Below are positions 1 through 8,936 of a DNA stretch of 64,000 nt, in pieces; the stretch's first letter is position 1, and each line of letters begins with the position of its first letter. The notes beneath the pieces are model-generated. The model was not told where the DNA came from and made no database searches. It was given only the letters and a program-made list of their open reading frames with translations. The position numbers were made by a program, and so were the translations under genes. Source of the stretch: Pseudoxanthomonas mexicana (GTDB lineage: Bacteria > Pseudomonadota > Gammaproteobacteria > Xanthomonadales > Xanthomonadaceae); NCBI RefSeq assembly GCF_001556105.1, contig NZ_LSIF01000059.1:1-64000 (forward strand). The letters are read 5' to 3'.

Positions 1-14
1 GCACACACCACGAC

Positions 15-32
15 GGCGGGCCAAGGCCCGCC
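15..32. repeat. GC-rich palindrome
   Basis: An 8-bp perfect inverted repeat (ggcgggcc / ggcccgcc) separated by two bases. It sits downstream of the minus-strand gene that ends at 94. It may be a terminator stem or an intergenic repeat; there is no clear T-tract on either side. Confidence 0.45.
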
Positions 33-93
33 CTACGAATGCGATGCGACGCCGTTCACGACGGGCGGGCCGGATGCACGCCGCACGCGCCGC

Positions 94-384
94 TCAAGGC
101 GGCAACGCCACCATCAGGACGCTCACCACCAGCAGGATCGGAGACGCCAGCCAGGCGGCGAAGAATCCTTTTACCCGCATCCATTCGGCCGGCGTCAGCA
201 GGCCAGGACCCGCGCGCAGCAAGCGCCACGCGAAGCCATCGCCCATCAGCAGCAGGGGCGGACGCTTCATGCCGAGGGCACGCCACCGGCCCTCCAGCTC
301 ACCGATCAGCACGATCCGCAAGGCCACGGCGACCGACATCGCCAGAAGCGACAGGGGAATCAGCAGGAAGCCCACGATCTTCAT
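94..384 (-). CDS. small membrane protein, unknown function
   Basis: A 96-residue protein that I do not recognise. Two hydrophobic stretches are visible, residues about 4-27 (rich in L, A, V, I) and about 74-95, joined by a basic segment with several Arg and Trp. This suggests an inner-membrane protein with two spans and a cytoplasmic loop. The ATG start sits directly before the first hydrophobic segment. It lies 61 bp downstream of the chemotaxis transducer on the same strand, so co-transcription is possible, but nothing in the sequence ties it to chemotaxis. Confidence 0.6.
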   Translation of the reverse strand: MKIVGFLLIPLSLLAMSVAVALRIVLIGELEGRWRALGMKRPPLLLMGDGFAWRLLRAGPGLLTPAEWMRVKGFFAAWLASPILLVVSVLMVALPP

Positions 385-445
385 GCTCGCATCCTATCGC
401 GTGAGCGACAGCGTGCGCGCCATGCGCGACGGCCGACGCGCCCCC

Positions 446-2218
446 TTACGCGTGGAACCGCTCCACCGCCTCCAGCAGCTGCGCGGCCTGGTCCTGCAGG
501 CTGTGCGCGGCGGCCGAGGCTTCTTCCACCAGCGCGGCGTTCTGCTGGGTGTTGTGGTCGATGTGGGTGATGGTCTGGTTGACCTGGTCCAGCGCGAGGC
601 TCTGTTCCTGCGAGGCCAGGCTGATCTGGCCGATCAGCGTGCTCACGCGCACCACGCTGGCGACGATCTCTTCCATGTTGGCGCCGGCATGTTCCACCTG
701 CCGGCTGCCTTCTTCCACCCGCGCCAGCGAATCGCCGATCAGCTGCTTGATCTCGCGTGCCGCGCCGCCGCAGCGCTGGGCCAGCGAGCGCACTTCGCTC
801 GCCACCACCGCGAAGCCGCGGCCCTGCTCGCCCGCACGCGCCGCTTCGACGGCCGCGTTGAGCGCCAGGATATTGGTCTGGAAGGCGATGCCGTCGATCA
901 CGCCGATGATGTCGGCGATGCGCCGCGACGAGGCGTTGATCTGCGACATGGTGTCCACCACGCCATGCACCACCTGCCCGCCGCGCGCGGCGACATCGGT
1001 CGCACCCACCGCCAGGTCGGCGGCCATGCGGGCGTTGTCGGCGGTGTGGCGCACGGTCGCGCTCAGCTCGGCCACCGACGAGGCGGTTTCCTCCACCGAC
1101 GCGGCCTGCTGTTCGGTGCGCACCGACAGGTCGCTGTTGCCCGCGGCGATGTCGCGCACGCCGGCATTGACGACTTCGGCCGCGCCCTGGATGTCGCCCA
1201 CCAGGCTGCCCATCATCTCCACCAGCGCATTGATGCCCTGGCACAGCTCGGCCACCGCGCCATCCTTGTCGCGGGTCGGCACGCGCGCGGTCAGGTCGCC
1301 CGACTGCGCCGCCTGCACCACCTGCCGGCTCTGCGCCAATGCGGCCTCCATGGCCAGCGTGGCACGCACCTGCGCGGTCACGTCGGTGGCGTACTTGACC
1401 ACCTTCACCGGGCGCCCGGAGGCATCGAAGATCGGGTTGTACGAGGCCTGGATCCAGATCTCGCGCCCGCCCTTGCCATGGCGCAGGTACTGGCCGGCGT
1501 CGTATTCGCCGCGGCCCAGCTTCTGCCAGAACGCGCGGTACTCGGTGCTGTCGCGGTACGCGGCATCGGCGAACATCGAGTGGTGCCGGCCCTGCACCTC
1601 CTCCAGCGTGTAACCCATCGCATCGAGGAAGTTCTGGTTGGCCGACAGGATGGTGCCGGTCAGGTCGAATTCGATCACCGCCTGCGACTTGCCGATCGCC
1701 GCCAGCTGGCCGGCGTAGTCCGCCGCCTGCAGCGTCTGCCGGGTGATGTCGGTGGCGAACTTGATGACCTTGTACGGTTTGCCGTTCGGATCGAAGACGG
1801 GGTTGTACGAGGCCTGGATCCAGACTTCGCGCCCGCCTTTGCCGAGGCGCCGGTACTGGCCTTCGTCGAATTCGCCGCGCCCCAGCCGCGCCCAGAAGTC
1901 GCGGTACTCCGCGCTCGCCGCGTAGTCGCCGTCGACGAACATGCGGTGGTGCCTGCCGACGATCTCCGGCAGCGTGTAGCCCAGTGCGCCGAGGAAGTTG
2001 GCATTGGCGGTCAGGATGTTGCCGGCCAGGTCGAACTCGATGACGGCCTGCACCTTGTGCAGCGCCTCCACCTGCGCCTGCAGTTCGGCCAGGCACGCGC
2101 GCCGCTGTGCTTCCTTCGCCGAGACACGGGGGCGGGCCCCCACCAGGCGGGCGGCCCACGCGCCCCACTCGAAGGCGGACGGGGTGGCGTCGGGCGAGAG
2201 GGCGGCGGCAGTGGTCAT
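446..2218 (-). CDS. soluble double-PAS methyl-accepting chemotaxis protein (BdlA-like)
   Basis: A 590-residue chemoreceptor. Two closely similar PAS domains follow each other at about residues 57-160 and 178-282; each contains the pattern VIEFDL, then a YTL motif, an RHH pair, then WIQASYNP. The kinase-control hairpin tip ([20 protein letters not shown], residues 441-460, continuing to about 485) is well conserved. No transmembrane segment is visible, so it should be cytoplasmic and sense redox state, ligand or energy through PAS rather than through a periplasmic domain. The same layout occurs in the biofilm-dispersal receptor BdlA and Aer-type receptors. It presumably couples to CheW/CheA encoded elsewhere. 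The bound ligand cannot be told from sequence. Confidence 0.9.
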   Translation of the reverse strand: MTTAAALSPDATPSAFEWGAWAARLVGARPRVSAKEAQRRACLAELQAQVEALHKVQAVIEFDLAGNILTANANFLGALGYTLPEIVGRHHRMFVDGDYAASAEYRDFWARLGRGEFDEGQYRRLGKGGREVWIQASYNPVFDPNGKPYKVIKFATDITRQTLQAADYAGQLAAIGKSQAVIEFDLTGTILSANQNFLDAMGYTLEEVQGRHHSMFADAAYRDSTEYRAFWQKLGRGEYDAGQYLRHGKGGREIWIQASYNPIFDASGRPVKVVKYATDVTAQVRATLAMEAALAQSRQVVQAAQSGDLTARVPTRDKDGAVAELCQGINALVEMMGSLVGDIQGAAEVVNAGVRDIAAGNSDLSVRTEQQAASVEETASSVAELSATVRHTADNARMAADLAVGATDVAARGGQVVHGVVDTMSQINASSRRIADIIGVIDGIAFQTNILALNAAVEAARAGEQGRGFAVVASEVRSLAQRCGGAAREIKQLIGDSLARVEEGSRQVEHAGANMEEIVASVVRVSTLIGQISLASQEQSLALDQVNQTITHIDHNTQQNAALVEEASAAAHSLQDQAAQLLEAVERFHA

Positions 2219-2454
2219 GGAGGCTCCTTGCGGGTGTGTGCGCGGTGGCGTGCCCTGCCGGATCGCGGGGCGGCCAACGCTGCGCCGGTGCTCTCACATT
2301 GATCGCACCGCACTTGCATAACGGCCCTCCACCCGCCGGCTTGAGGGTGCCGTGCGCCCACCACGCACGTATCCGCATAACCGTGACAAACCGCTGGATT
2401 TCCGCTGTTTCGCCGTGCTAACGGCCTGTCAGTAGCCCTTACGGGGCGGGAATA

Positions 2455-2480
2455 AGAAAGGCCCCGCGATGCGGGGCCCT
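2455..2480 (-). terminator. rho-independent terminator
   Basis: A perfect 8-bp GC stem (ggccccgc / gcggggcc, 2460-2467 and 2471-2478) with a 3-nt loop. On the minus strand it is followed by a T-rich run (ttcttattcc). It lies just beyond the stop of the 158-aa minus-strand gene, whose transcript it should end. Confidence 0.75.
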
Positions 2481-2498
2481 GGGGTGGTGGAACTGTGG

Positions 2499-2975
2499 TC
2501 AGACCTTCGGTGGTGGCTGTCCCTCGCCGGCCGGGCGGCGACGGCTGAAGCGCTCGGCCAAGGCATTGCGGGCTTCGTCCACGCCCTGGTCCTTGCCAGC
2601 CACTTTCAGCACGCCGTAGACCTCGAGGGCGGCGGCCATGATGTCGCTGCCGAGGGCCCGTTCGGTGTCTTCCATGCGCTGCATGAGATAGGCCATGCGG
2701 GCGAGGCGCGGCCGCAGGGCCGCGAGGGCGAGGTGGTCCTGGCGGAAGGCCTCGATGTCGAAGTCGCGGGGCATCAGGCCGGCGTGCTGTCCGGCGACCT
2801 CGAGGGCTTTTTCGCAGAAGGCGCGCGATTTGTCGCCCATCTTCAGCAGTTCCAGGCGTTCTTCCGGGGTGAGGGCGATCAGCAGGTCGAGGTCGGCTTC
2901 CAGGGCGATGAGGGAGCCGTCGATGCGCTCAAGCCGGTCGGTCTGGAAGGTCATGGCGATGCGGTTCTGTGTCAT
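2499..2975 (-). CDS. hypothetical protein, helical
   Basis: A 158-residue soluble protein that I do not recognise. The ORF is open further upstream to 3158, but the ATG at 2975 (MTQNRIAMTF) is preferred because codons upstream of it read through the intergenic region and the 21-bp repeat block, and the sequence looks protein-like only after it. It is predicted to be mostly alpha-helical, with many Leu, Ala, Glu and Arg and no membrane segment or signal peptide. A segment ALTPEERLELLKMGDKS near residues 31-47 and a basic, proline-rich tail (RRRPAGEGQPPPKV) stand out. It has its own terminator, so it is probably monocistronic. Confidence 0.65.
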   Translation of the reverse strand: MTQNRIAMTFQTDRLERIDGSLIALEADLDLLIALTPEERLELLKMGDKSRAFCEKALEVAGQHAGLMPRDFDIEAFRQDHLALAALRPRLARMAYLMQRMEDTERALGSDIMAAALEVYGVLKVAGKDQGVDEARNALAERFSRRRPAGEGQPPPKV

Positions 2976-3098
2976 GTGCTTGCGTCCATTCGGGTGGTAC
3001 CGGCCGGGTCCGGCCGGCACCCGCAATCTAACGCCGCGGCACCGCGTGCAATCTGTCACGTTTGCTAATGGAGTACTTCTCACACTCCCCTGCCCGAT

Positions 3099-3350
3099 TG
3101 GATCGAAACCATCGGGCGCTGGATCGAAAAGATCGGGCGTTGGATCGAAACGATGCAACGTTCCATCGAAAAGATGCAGCGCTGCGTCTTCGTGTTAGAT
3201 GAGCCGATGAAAAAGATGCAGCGATGGATCGAAACGATGGAGCGCTGGATGTCAGCGATAGATGGACGAGTGAAAACGATGCAACGTCGGATCGAAAAGA
3301 TCCGGCGTTCGATCGAAATGAGAGAACGGAGAGCGGAAAACATCCAACGA
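3099..3350. repeat. twelve 21-bp tandem repeats
   Basis: Exactly 252 bp, which is twelve units of 21 bp, built on a core of tggatcgaaa followed by a gatgcarcg-like half. Two of the twelve units (3183-3203 and 3246-3266) are strongly degenerate; the others differ by a few bases. Because 21 is a multiple of three, each frame encodes a heptad repeat: on the plus strand WIEKMQR-like units, on the minus strand units such as SFRSNAR or FSIQRCI. The block fills the 408-bp gap between the 158-aa and 181-aa minus-strand genes. There are no spacers, so it is not a CRISPR array. Confidence 0.85.
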
Positions 3351-3365
3351 TGGATGTTTGTGTGA
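3153..3365 (+). CDS. possible heptad-repeat peptide
   Basis: A 70-residue ORF read from the 21-bp repeat block. It consists of units like W-I-E-K-M-Q-R in which Ile and Met fall at heptad positions a and d, so a charged amphipathic helix or coiled coil would result. The frame is open back to a stop at 3066, but 3153 is its first ATG and no convincing ribosome-binding site precedes it. Antisense frames across the same repeats are also open, so openness is weak evidence for coding. It could equally be non-coding repeat DNA. Confidence 0.25.
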   Translation: MQRSIEKMQRCVFVLDEPMKKMQRWIETMERWMSAIDGRVKTMQRRIEKIRRSIEMRERRAENIQRWMFV

Positions 3366-3383
3366 GGAGAGGGGCCGCTCGCT

Positions 3384-3929
3384 TCAGCGCCCTACCCTCA
3401 CGGACTCGATGATCGCGGCGAAGTCGGCCTCGTCGTAGAACGCGGAATCGTCGCTGCTGGCCAGACTGAGGGTCAGCAGGACACCCGGCGTGAACACCTG
3501 GTAGAGACGGTTCCGCACGCCGATCTCGATGACCACGTCCTCGGCCTCCGCCCGCGCGGTGGACGTGACCTGGATGAAGTTGGCACGGTGTCCGGCGACG
3601 TTGGCTTCGTGCGTCGCCTGCTCGACGATGAAGTTTTCGGGTTCGTCCTTCAGCAGTTCCAGCTGGAATGCCAGCGCCGCCCTGGCCTCCGCGTCGCCCG
3701 GAATCCGCGACGGTCGCGCGGACACCTGCAGCGTCGGCTGCATCTTCCCCTCCGTATCGTGGTGCGCCATCGCGCAGCAGAACGGCTTGTTGGCGAACCG
3801 CACCCAGGCATCCTCCGGATCGGGACTGCGCTTGGCCTGCTCCAGCGGCGACCATGCTGCCGGCATGAAGTACCAGTGGTCGGGGATGTCGAGGGAGAAC
3901 TTGAGATGGGGGTCGTGGAAGGTGGGCAT
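3384..3929 (-). CDS. hypothetical protein
   Basis: A 181-residue protein that I do not recognise. It starts MPTFHDPHLKFSLDIPDHWYF, which resembles the opening of a small group of cytosolic proteins in which a 'sLdIPdgW' strand begins a compact beta/alpha fold; the end (FAAIIESVRV) also fits that group. No signal peptide or membrane span is visible. Two adjacent Cys residues occur in the segment NKPFCCAMAHHD. It is separated by about 100 bp from the 150-aa gene upstream on the same strand. Function unknown. Confidence 0.65.
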   Translation of the reverse strand: MPTFHDPHLKFSLDIPDHWYFMPAAWSPLEQAKRSPDPEDAWVRFANKPFCCAMAHHDTEGKMQPTLQVSARPSRIPGDAEARAALAFQLELLKDEPENFIVEQATHEANVAGHRANFIQVTSTARAEAEDVVIEIGVRNRLYQVFTPGVLLTLSLASSDDSAFYDEADFAAIIESVRVGR

Positions 3930-4029
3930 GGTCGTCCTTGAGGGGCGTGGCGAAGGCGGGGCGTTCTGGCCCCGCTTCCGGTCTCTTCGGCTTCCGCGGC
4001 AGCGGGCGGACTCAAGCCCGTCGTACCGA

Positions 4030-4482
4030 TCAGAGACCTACCGTCCTGAGCAGAAGGTTGGATACAGCATCCGCTCCCAGCCTGCGCACCGCCCCGCTCA
4101 CCGCATCCACCAGATCCGGCGACGTTCCCGTCTCGGGAAGATACAAATCGCAGCCCGTCTTGAACTGGAAGTGCTGCGAAAGGTGCTGCAGCACGGCGGC
4201 CACGTGTTCCGCAGGCTGCCCCAAGTGATGCAGCTCCACATACCGAACCACGGCAAGCGTGGCCAAGTAGGTCCCTTCGACCTGCTGCTCACGCATGGGA
4301 TCACCCTGCCACCGCACCAGCACCGTGCCGCGTTCCTCGTCCCACTCCGACTCGTCGACCGGCAGCAGAAGTGTGCCGTCCTGCAGGGAGCGCGCGGCCC
4401 ACGCTGCCCCTACTCTCTCGCCGTCGTAAAGCGGCGTCAGGTTCGCGATGAAACCGACGATGGCGGCACTCTTTCCTTCCAT
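4030..4482 (-). CDS. hypothetical protein
   Basis: A 150-residue soluble protein that I do not recognise. The N-terminal half is rich in beta-forming segments (GTVLVRWQGDP, TYLATLAVVRYVELHH); the C-terminal half is helical and ends VSNLLLRTVGL. There is no signal peptide or membrane segment. The ATG at 4482 (MEGKSAAIVGF) is preceded by an AG-rich ggaggaag stretch at 4490-4497 on the minus strand, a plausible ribosome-binding site. It diverges from hsdR across a gap of 114 bp, which must hold both promoters. Confidence 0.6.
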   Translation of the reverse strand: MEGKSAAIVGFIANLTPLYDGERVGAAWAARSLQDGTLLLPVDESEWDEERGTVLVRWQGDPMREQQVEGTYLATLAVVRYVELHHLGQPAEHVAAVLQHLSQHFQFKTGCDLYLPETGTSPDLVDAVSGAVRRLGADAVSNLLLRTVGL

Positions 4483-4596
4483 GGTTTCTTCCTCCGGAAT
4501 GGTTGCTTTGCCCAGACGGTGAGGGCCTCTCCATTTGAGACTATCCTAGCGCTAGCCCCGCCGCGCCCGATTGGCCCGCCCCCTCGAGGATCCCGG

Positions 4597-7374
4597 ATGA
4601 CCCCCGAAGCCAAAGCCCGCCAACGCATTGATGCCAAGCTTGAAGCGGCAGGCTGGGTGGTCCAGGACACCAAACAACTCAACCTCTCGGCGGGACCCGG
4701 GATCGCGGACTACGTGCTGTTCGTCAACCGTGAGCCGGTGGCGGTGATCGAAGCCAAGCGCGAGGAGGAAGGGTCCAAGCTGAGCGCTCACGAGACGCAG
4801 ACCGAACGCTACGCCAACGCCACACTGAAATGGCGCAAAGGTAATCAGCCGCTGCGGTTCCTCTACGAGAGCACCGGGCGGATCATCTTCTTCACGGACG
4901 GTGCCGACCCTGCACCGCGTGCGCGTGAGCTGTTCCACTTCTTCCGGCCGCAGGCATTGGCCGAATGGGCGGCGCAGCCCGACACCCTGCGCCGCCGCCT
5001 GACCTGCATGCCGCCCCTGCCGGAGCGCAACCTGCGTGACTGCCAGGTCAGCGCGGTCACCGGACTGGAAGCCTCCTTGGCGAAGAACAAGCCGCGCGCG
5101 CTGGTGCACATGGCCACCGGCGCGGGCAAGACGTTCACTGCCATCACCTCGGTCTACCGCCTGCTCAGGTTCGGCGGCGCCAAGCGCATCCTGTTCCTGG
5201 TGGACACGCGCAACCTGGGCAAACAGGCGCACCAGGAGTTCATGGCCTACACGCCGCCTGATGACGGGCGCAAGTTCACCGAGCTGTACAACGTGCAGCG
5301 GCTGTCCTCCAGCCATGTCGACCCGCACGCGCAGGTCTGCATCAGCACCATCCAGCGCATGTACTCGATCCTGTCGGGCACCGAGCTGGCCGAAGCCGGT
5401 GAGGACATCTCGCTCAACGAACTTGGCCAGACGGATGCACAGGCCAAGCTGGTGCAGTACAACCCGCAGGTGCCCATCGAGACGTTCGATTTCATCGTCA
5501 TCGACGAGTGTCACCGCAGCATCTACAACCTGTGGAAGCAGGTGCTGGACTACTTCGATGCCTTCCTGATCGGCCTGACGGCGACGCCGGACAAGCGCAC
5601 CTACGGCTTCTTCAACGAGAACGTGGTGGCCGAGTACAGCTACGAGCAGTCGGTGGTGGATGGCGTGAACGTGGGCTACGACGTCTACGAGATCGAGACG
5701 GAGATCACCGCCAAGGGCGCCGAGCTGAAGGCGAAGGAATGGGTGGATCATCGTCACCGCGAGACCCGCGCCAAGCGCTGGGCGCAGACCGAGGAAGACA
5801 CCGCCTACGGTTCGACCGAGCTCGACAAGTCCGTGGTCAATCCCAGCCAGATCCGCAACGTCGTCCAGGCGATGAAGTCGGCGGTCGAGACCACCATCTT
5901 CCCGCAGCGCAAGGAGACGCCGAAGACGCTCATCTTTGCCAAGACGGACAGCCATGCCGACGACATCATCCGGATGGTTCGCGAGGTCTATGGCGAGGGC
6001 AATGCGTTCTGCAAGAAGGTTACGTACCGTGCCGGCACGGATGCGGAGACCGGCAAACCGGTGCCGGGGGACGATGCCGACAGCGTGCTGGCCAGCTTCC
6101 GCAACGACTACCACCCGCGCATCGCCGTCACCGTGGACATGATCGCCACGGGCACCGACGTGAAGCCGCTGGAAGTGTTGCTGTTCATGCGCGACGTGCG
6201 CAGCAAGGGCTACTACGAGCAGATGAAGGGCCGCGGTGTGCGCAGCCTGGACGCGGAAACGCTGAAGAAAGTCAGCAACTCGGCAGAGGGCGCGAAGACC
6301 CACTTCGTGCTGATCGATGCGGTGGGCGTGGAGAAGTCGCTGAAGACGGAGAGCCGCCCGCTGGAGCGCAAGCCTGGACTCAGCCTGGATAGCCTACTGA
6401 AGGGTGTGGCGGTTGGCGCACGCGATGACGACACCGTACTGACCCTGGGCAATCGTCTGGTACGTCTGGCCAAGCAACTGGATGACAAGGCACTGGCCCG
6501 GATCAAGCAGGCCAGCGGCGGCATCGGGCTGCAGGATCTCGCCCGCGGGCTGGTGCAGGCGCTGGATCCGGATCGCATCGCGGCCGATGCACTGGATACC
6601 GCGGCCGCTGCGGGCATCACCCGCAGCGTGGAGACGTTGACCGCGGATGAGTTGGAGGCGGCGCGGCGGCAGCGGGCAGATGCCGCCTGCGCACCGTTCG
6701 ATGCCCCTGCCCTGCGCGAACTGATCGAGTCCGCGCGGCGCGAGCGTGAGCAGTTGATCGACCACGTGAACCTGGATGCGGTGACGCGCAGCGAGTTCGC
6801 GGCGCAGGCGCAGGCCAATGCCGAGGCGGCCGTGGGCCGGTTCCGGGAGTTCCTGGAGACACACCGGGACGAGATCGCGGCGCTGGGGTTCTTCTACGCC
6901 CAGCCGTACAGCCGGCGGGCGCTGACCTTCGAGATGATCGAGGAGTTGCATGAGACGTTGCAGCGCCCGCCGTTGATGCTGACCACGGAAAAGCTGTGGT
7001 CGGCCTACGCGCGTGTGCAGGAGAGCCAGGTGCGGGGCAGCGGGGTGCGCCGGCAGTTGACAGACCTGGTATCGCTGATCCGCTTCGCGCTGGGCATGGA
7101 GGACGAGTTGCGGCCATTTGCGGACAGCGTGGACAAGCGGTTCGCGGACTGGGTGTTCCGTCATAATGCACGCCGCGCCACGGCGTTCACGCCGGAGCAG
7201 ATGGAGTGGCTGCGACTGGTCAAGGACCATATCGCCAGCAGCTGCCGGATCGAGCGCGACGATTTCGATTACGCGCAGCTGGCCGGCAAGGGCGGGCTGC
7301 AAAAAGCGTGGACCGTATTTGATGGCCAGCTGGATGAGCTGCTGGCGGAGATGAATGAGGAGTTGGTGGCTTGA
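4597..7374 (+). CDS. hsdR: type I restriction enzyme, R subunit
   Basis: A 925-residue motor and nuclease subunit. The N-terminal PD-(D/E)xK nuclease is visible as D38 followed by E52-A-K54 (VIEAKRE). A superfamily 2 helicase follows: Walker A ATGAGKTF at residues 173-180, DECH at 303-306, and the GLTATP motif at 326-331, then a helicase C domain with VDMIATGTDV and a QMKGRGVRS motif. The long C-terminal helical region fits the EcoEI-type (IB) HsdR family. The upstream frame is open back to 3529, but MTPEAKARQRID at 4597 is the family-like start. It opens the hsdR-hsdS-abi-hsdM locus; its TGA overlaps the hsdS start codon. It translocates and cuts unmodified foreign DNA as part of HsdR2M2S1. 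Confidence 0.95.
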   Translation: MTPEAKARQRIDAKLEAAGWVVQDTKQLNLSAGPGIADYVLFVNREPVAVIEAKREEEGSKLSAHETQTERYANATLKWRKGNQPLRFLYESTGRIIFFTDGADPAPRARELFHFFRPQALAEWAAQPDTLRRRLTCMPPLPERNLRDCQVSAVTGLEASLAKNKPRALVHMATGAGKTFTAITSVYRLLRFGGAKRILFLVDTRNLGKQAHQEFMAYTPPDDGRKFTELYNVQRLSSSHVDPHAQVCISTIQRMYSILSGTELAEAGEDISLNELGQTDAQAKLVQYNPQVPIETFDFIVIDECHRSIYNLWKQVLDYFDAFLIGLTATPDKRTYGFFNENVVAEYSYEQSVVDGVNVGYDVYEIETEITAKGAELKAKEWVDHRHRETRAKRWAQTEEDTAYGSTELDKSVVNPSQIRNVVQAMKSAVETTIFPQRKETPKTLIFAKTDSHADDIIRMVREVYGEGNAFCKKVTYRAGTDAETGKPVPGDDADSVLASFRNDYHPRIAVTVDMIATGTDVKPLEVLLFMRDVRSKGYYEQMKGRGVRSLDAETLKKVSNSAEGAKTHFVLIDAVGVEKSLKTESRPLERKPGLSLDSLLKGVAVGARDDDTVLTLGNRLVRLAKQLDDKALARIKQASGGIGLQDLARGLVQALDPDRIAADALDTAAAAGITRSVETLTADELEAARRQRADAACAPFDAPALRELIESARREREQLIDHVNLDAVTRSEFAAQAQANAEAAVGRFREFLETHRDEIAALGFFYAQPYSRRALTFEMIEELHETLQRPPLMLTTEKLWSAYARVQESQVRGSGVRRQLTDLVSLIRFALGMEDELRPFADSVDKRFADWVFRHNARRATAFTPEQMEWLRLVKDHIASSCRIERDDFDYAQLAGKGGLQKAWTVFDGQLDELLAEMNEELVA

Positions 7375-8936
7375 CGCAGCTTGCAGTTGATTATGGCGCG
7401 GCGCTTCCATGCTCTTGGGCTACTGCAGCCATCCAAGAGGTAGCCGAGATCAGCCCCAAGGTAGATGTTTCCAACGAGGACGACGATCGCTCAGTCCACT
7501 TTGTCCCTATGGCCGCCGTGGCGGAAGACTTCGGCGGTCTTGATGCATCGCAGCTTCGTCCGCTCCGAGATGTCCGGAAGGGCTATACCGCGTTCGAGGA
7601 AGGCGACGTTCTATTTGCAAAGATCACGCCTTGCATGGAGAACGGAAAAGGGGCGGTCGTCCCGAAGCTCTCACATGACTATGCATTTGGATCAACCGAA
7701 TTCCATGTCTTGCGGCCAGGCGACGCCATCTCCGAGAAATGGCTTGCCTACTATCTCTCACAACCAGATTTCCGCCACGTTGCGCGCCAAAACATGACGG
7801 GAACAGCGGGACAGCTCCGCGTTCCAGCGAAATGGCTCTCGTTGGCGGGCGTACCAGTACCCCCTCGAGCCGAACAGAGTCGAATCGTCGAGAAGCTGGA
7901 AGAACTGTTGTCCGACCTCGATGCCGGCGTGGCTGAGCTGAAGGCCGCGCAACGCAAGCTGGCGCAGTACCGCCAATCGCTGCTGAAGGCGGCAGTGGAA
8001 GGCACGCTGACCGCCGACTGGCGTGCTATCCAGGGCAAGTCGAAGGAGTCCGGCGCGGAACTGCTGCAACGCATCCTGAAAGAACGACGCGAGCGCTGGG
8101 AGAAGAAGCAGCTTGCCAAGTTCGCCGAGCAAGGCAAGGTGCCTCCGAGAGATTGGCAAGCAAAGTACGTAGAGCCTATCGCTCCCAATCTCACCGATTT
8201 GCCGCCGCTGCCGGGTGGATGGACATGGGCGAGTGTCGATCAGCTATCGATTGAACAGAAATATGGCTCATCCTCAAAGACCAGTGAGGACAGCAACGGA
8301 GTTCCTGTGCTGCGCATGGGCAACATCCAGAACGGAGAGATTGATCTAAAGTCGCTTAAGTACTTGCCGACCGATCATTCCGAATTCCCTGCCCTTTTAC
8401 TCGAAGACGGAGATCTTCTATTCAATAGGACCAACAGTCCGGAGCTGGTTGGGAAGACTGCCATCTACAGATCAGAAGTCACGCCATGCTCATATGCGTC
8501 ATATCTCATAGTCGTTAAGCTTTCAGAGAGAGTGATTCCTGAGCTGGTTGCCGCCTTCATCAACTCCGCCCATGGTCGAAAGTGGATCAAGTCTGTTGTT
8601 ACGCAGCAGGTGGGCCAAGCAAATGTCAACGGCACAAAGCTCGCTGGGCTTGCGGTCCCGCTTGCACCCTTCGAAGAGCAAGAGCGGATCAATCAAATAC
8701 TGTCAGAGCAGCGTCAGAACGGCGCACATCAGGCAACGATGATTGATCGCGGCACTAAGCAAGCCTTCGCTCAACGCAAGAGCCTCCTCAAAGCCGCCTT
8801 CTCCGGCCAACTGGTCCCGCAAGACCCCAACGACGAACCCGCCAGCGCCCTGCTGGCCCGCATTCGGGCCGCACGCGAGTCTGGCGCCACGACTACTGCA
8901 AAGAAGCGCGGCCGCAAGGCCAAGGAGAAGACGTGA
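7371..8936 (+). CDS. hsdS: type I restriction enzyme, specificity subunit
   Basis: A 521-residue DNA-recognition subunit with the usual tandem layout. The first target-recognition domain spans about residues 1-165, a conserved helical spacer follows (RIVEKLEELLSDLDAGVAEL, 168-187, and on to about 212), the second target-recognition domain covers about 265-435, and a second conserved helix with SLLKAAFSGQLVPQDPNDEP lies near the end. The start is a TTG that overlaps the hsdR stop (TTGA), so translation is coupled. Base composition falls clearly in the recognition domains, with many A/T third positions (for example 8260-8560), as expected for domains exchanged by recombination. The recognition sequence cannot be predicted here. 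Confidence 0.93.
   Translation: MTQLAVDYGAALPCSWATAAIQEVAEISPKVDVSNEDDDRSVHFVPMAAVAEDFGGLDASQLRPLRDVRKGYTAFEEGDVLFAKITPCMENGKGAVVPKLSHDYAFGSTEFHVLRPGDAISEKWLAYYLSQPDFRHVARQNMTGTAGQLRVPAKWLSLAGVPVPPRAEQSRIVEKLEELLSDLDAGVAELKAAQRKLAQYRQSLLKAAVEGTLTADWRAIQGKSKESGAELLQRILKERRERWEKKQLAKFAEQGKVPPRDWQAKYVEPIAPNLTDLPPLPGGWTWASVDQLSIEQKYGSSSKTSEDSNGVPVLRMGNIQNGEIDLKSLKYLPTDHSEFPALLLEDGDLLFNRTNSPELVGKTAIYRSEVTPCSYASYLIVVKLSERVIPELVAAFINSAHGRKWIKSVVTQQVGQANVNGTKLAGLAVPLAPFEEQERINQILSEQRQNGAHQATMIDRGTKQAFAQRKSLLKAAFSGQLVPQDPNDEPASALLARIRAARESGATTTAKKRGRKAKEKT

Noticed and set aside
44..2302. A 752-codon plus-strand frame opposite the chemotaxis transducer
   Set aside because: Composition is typical antisense (His, Arg, Gly, Val-rich) and the minus strand encodes a complete receptor.
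3099..3350. Possible CRISPR array
   Set aside because: Units are 21 bp, directly adjacent and degenerate; there are no unique spacers and no cas genes.
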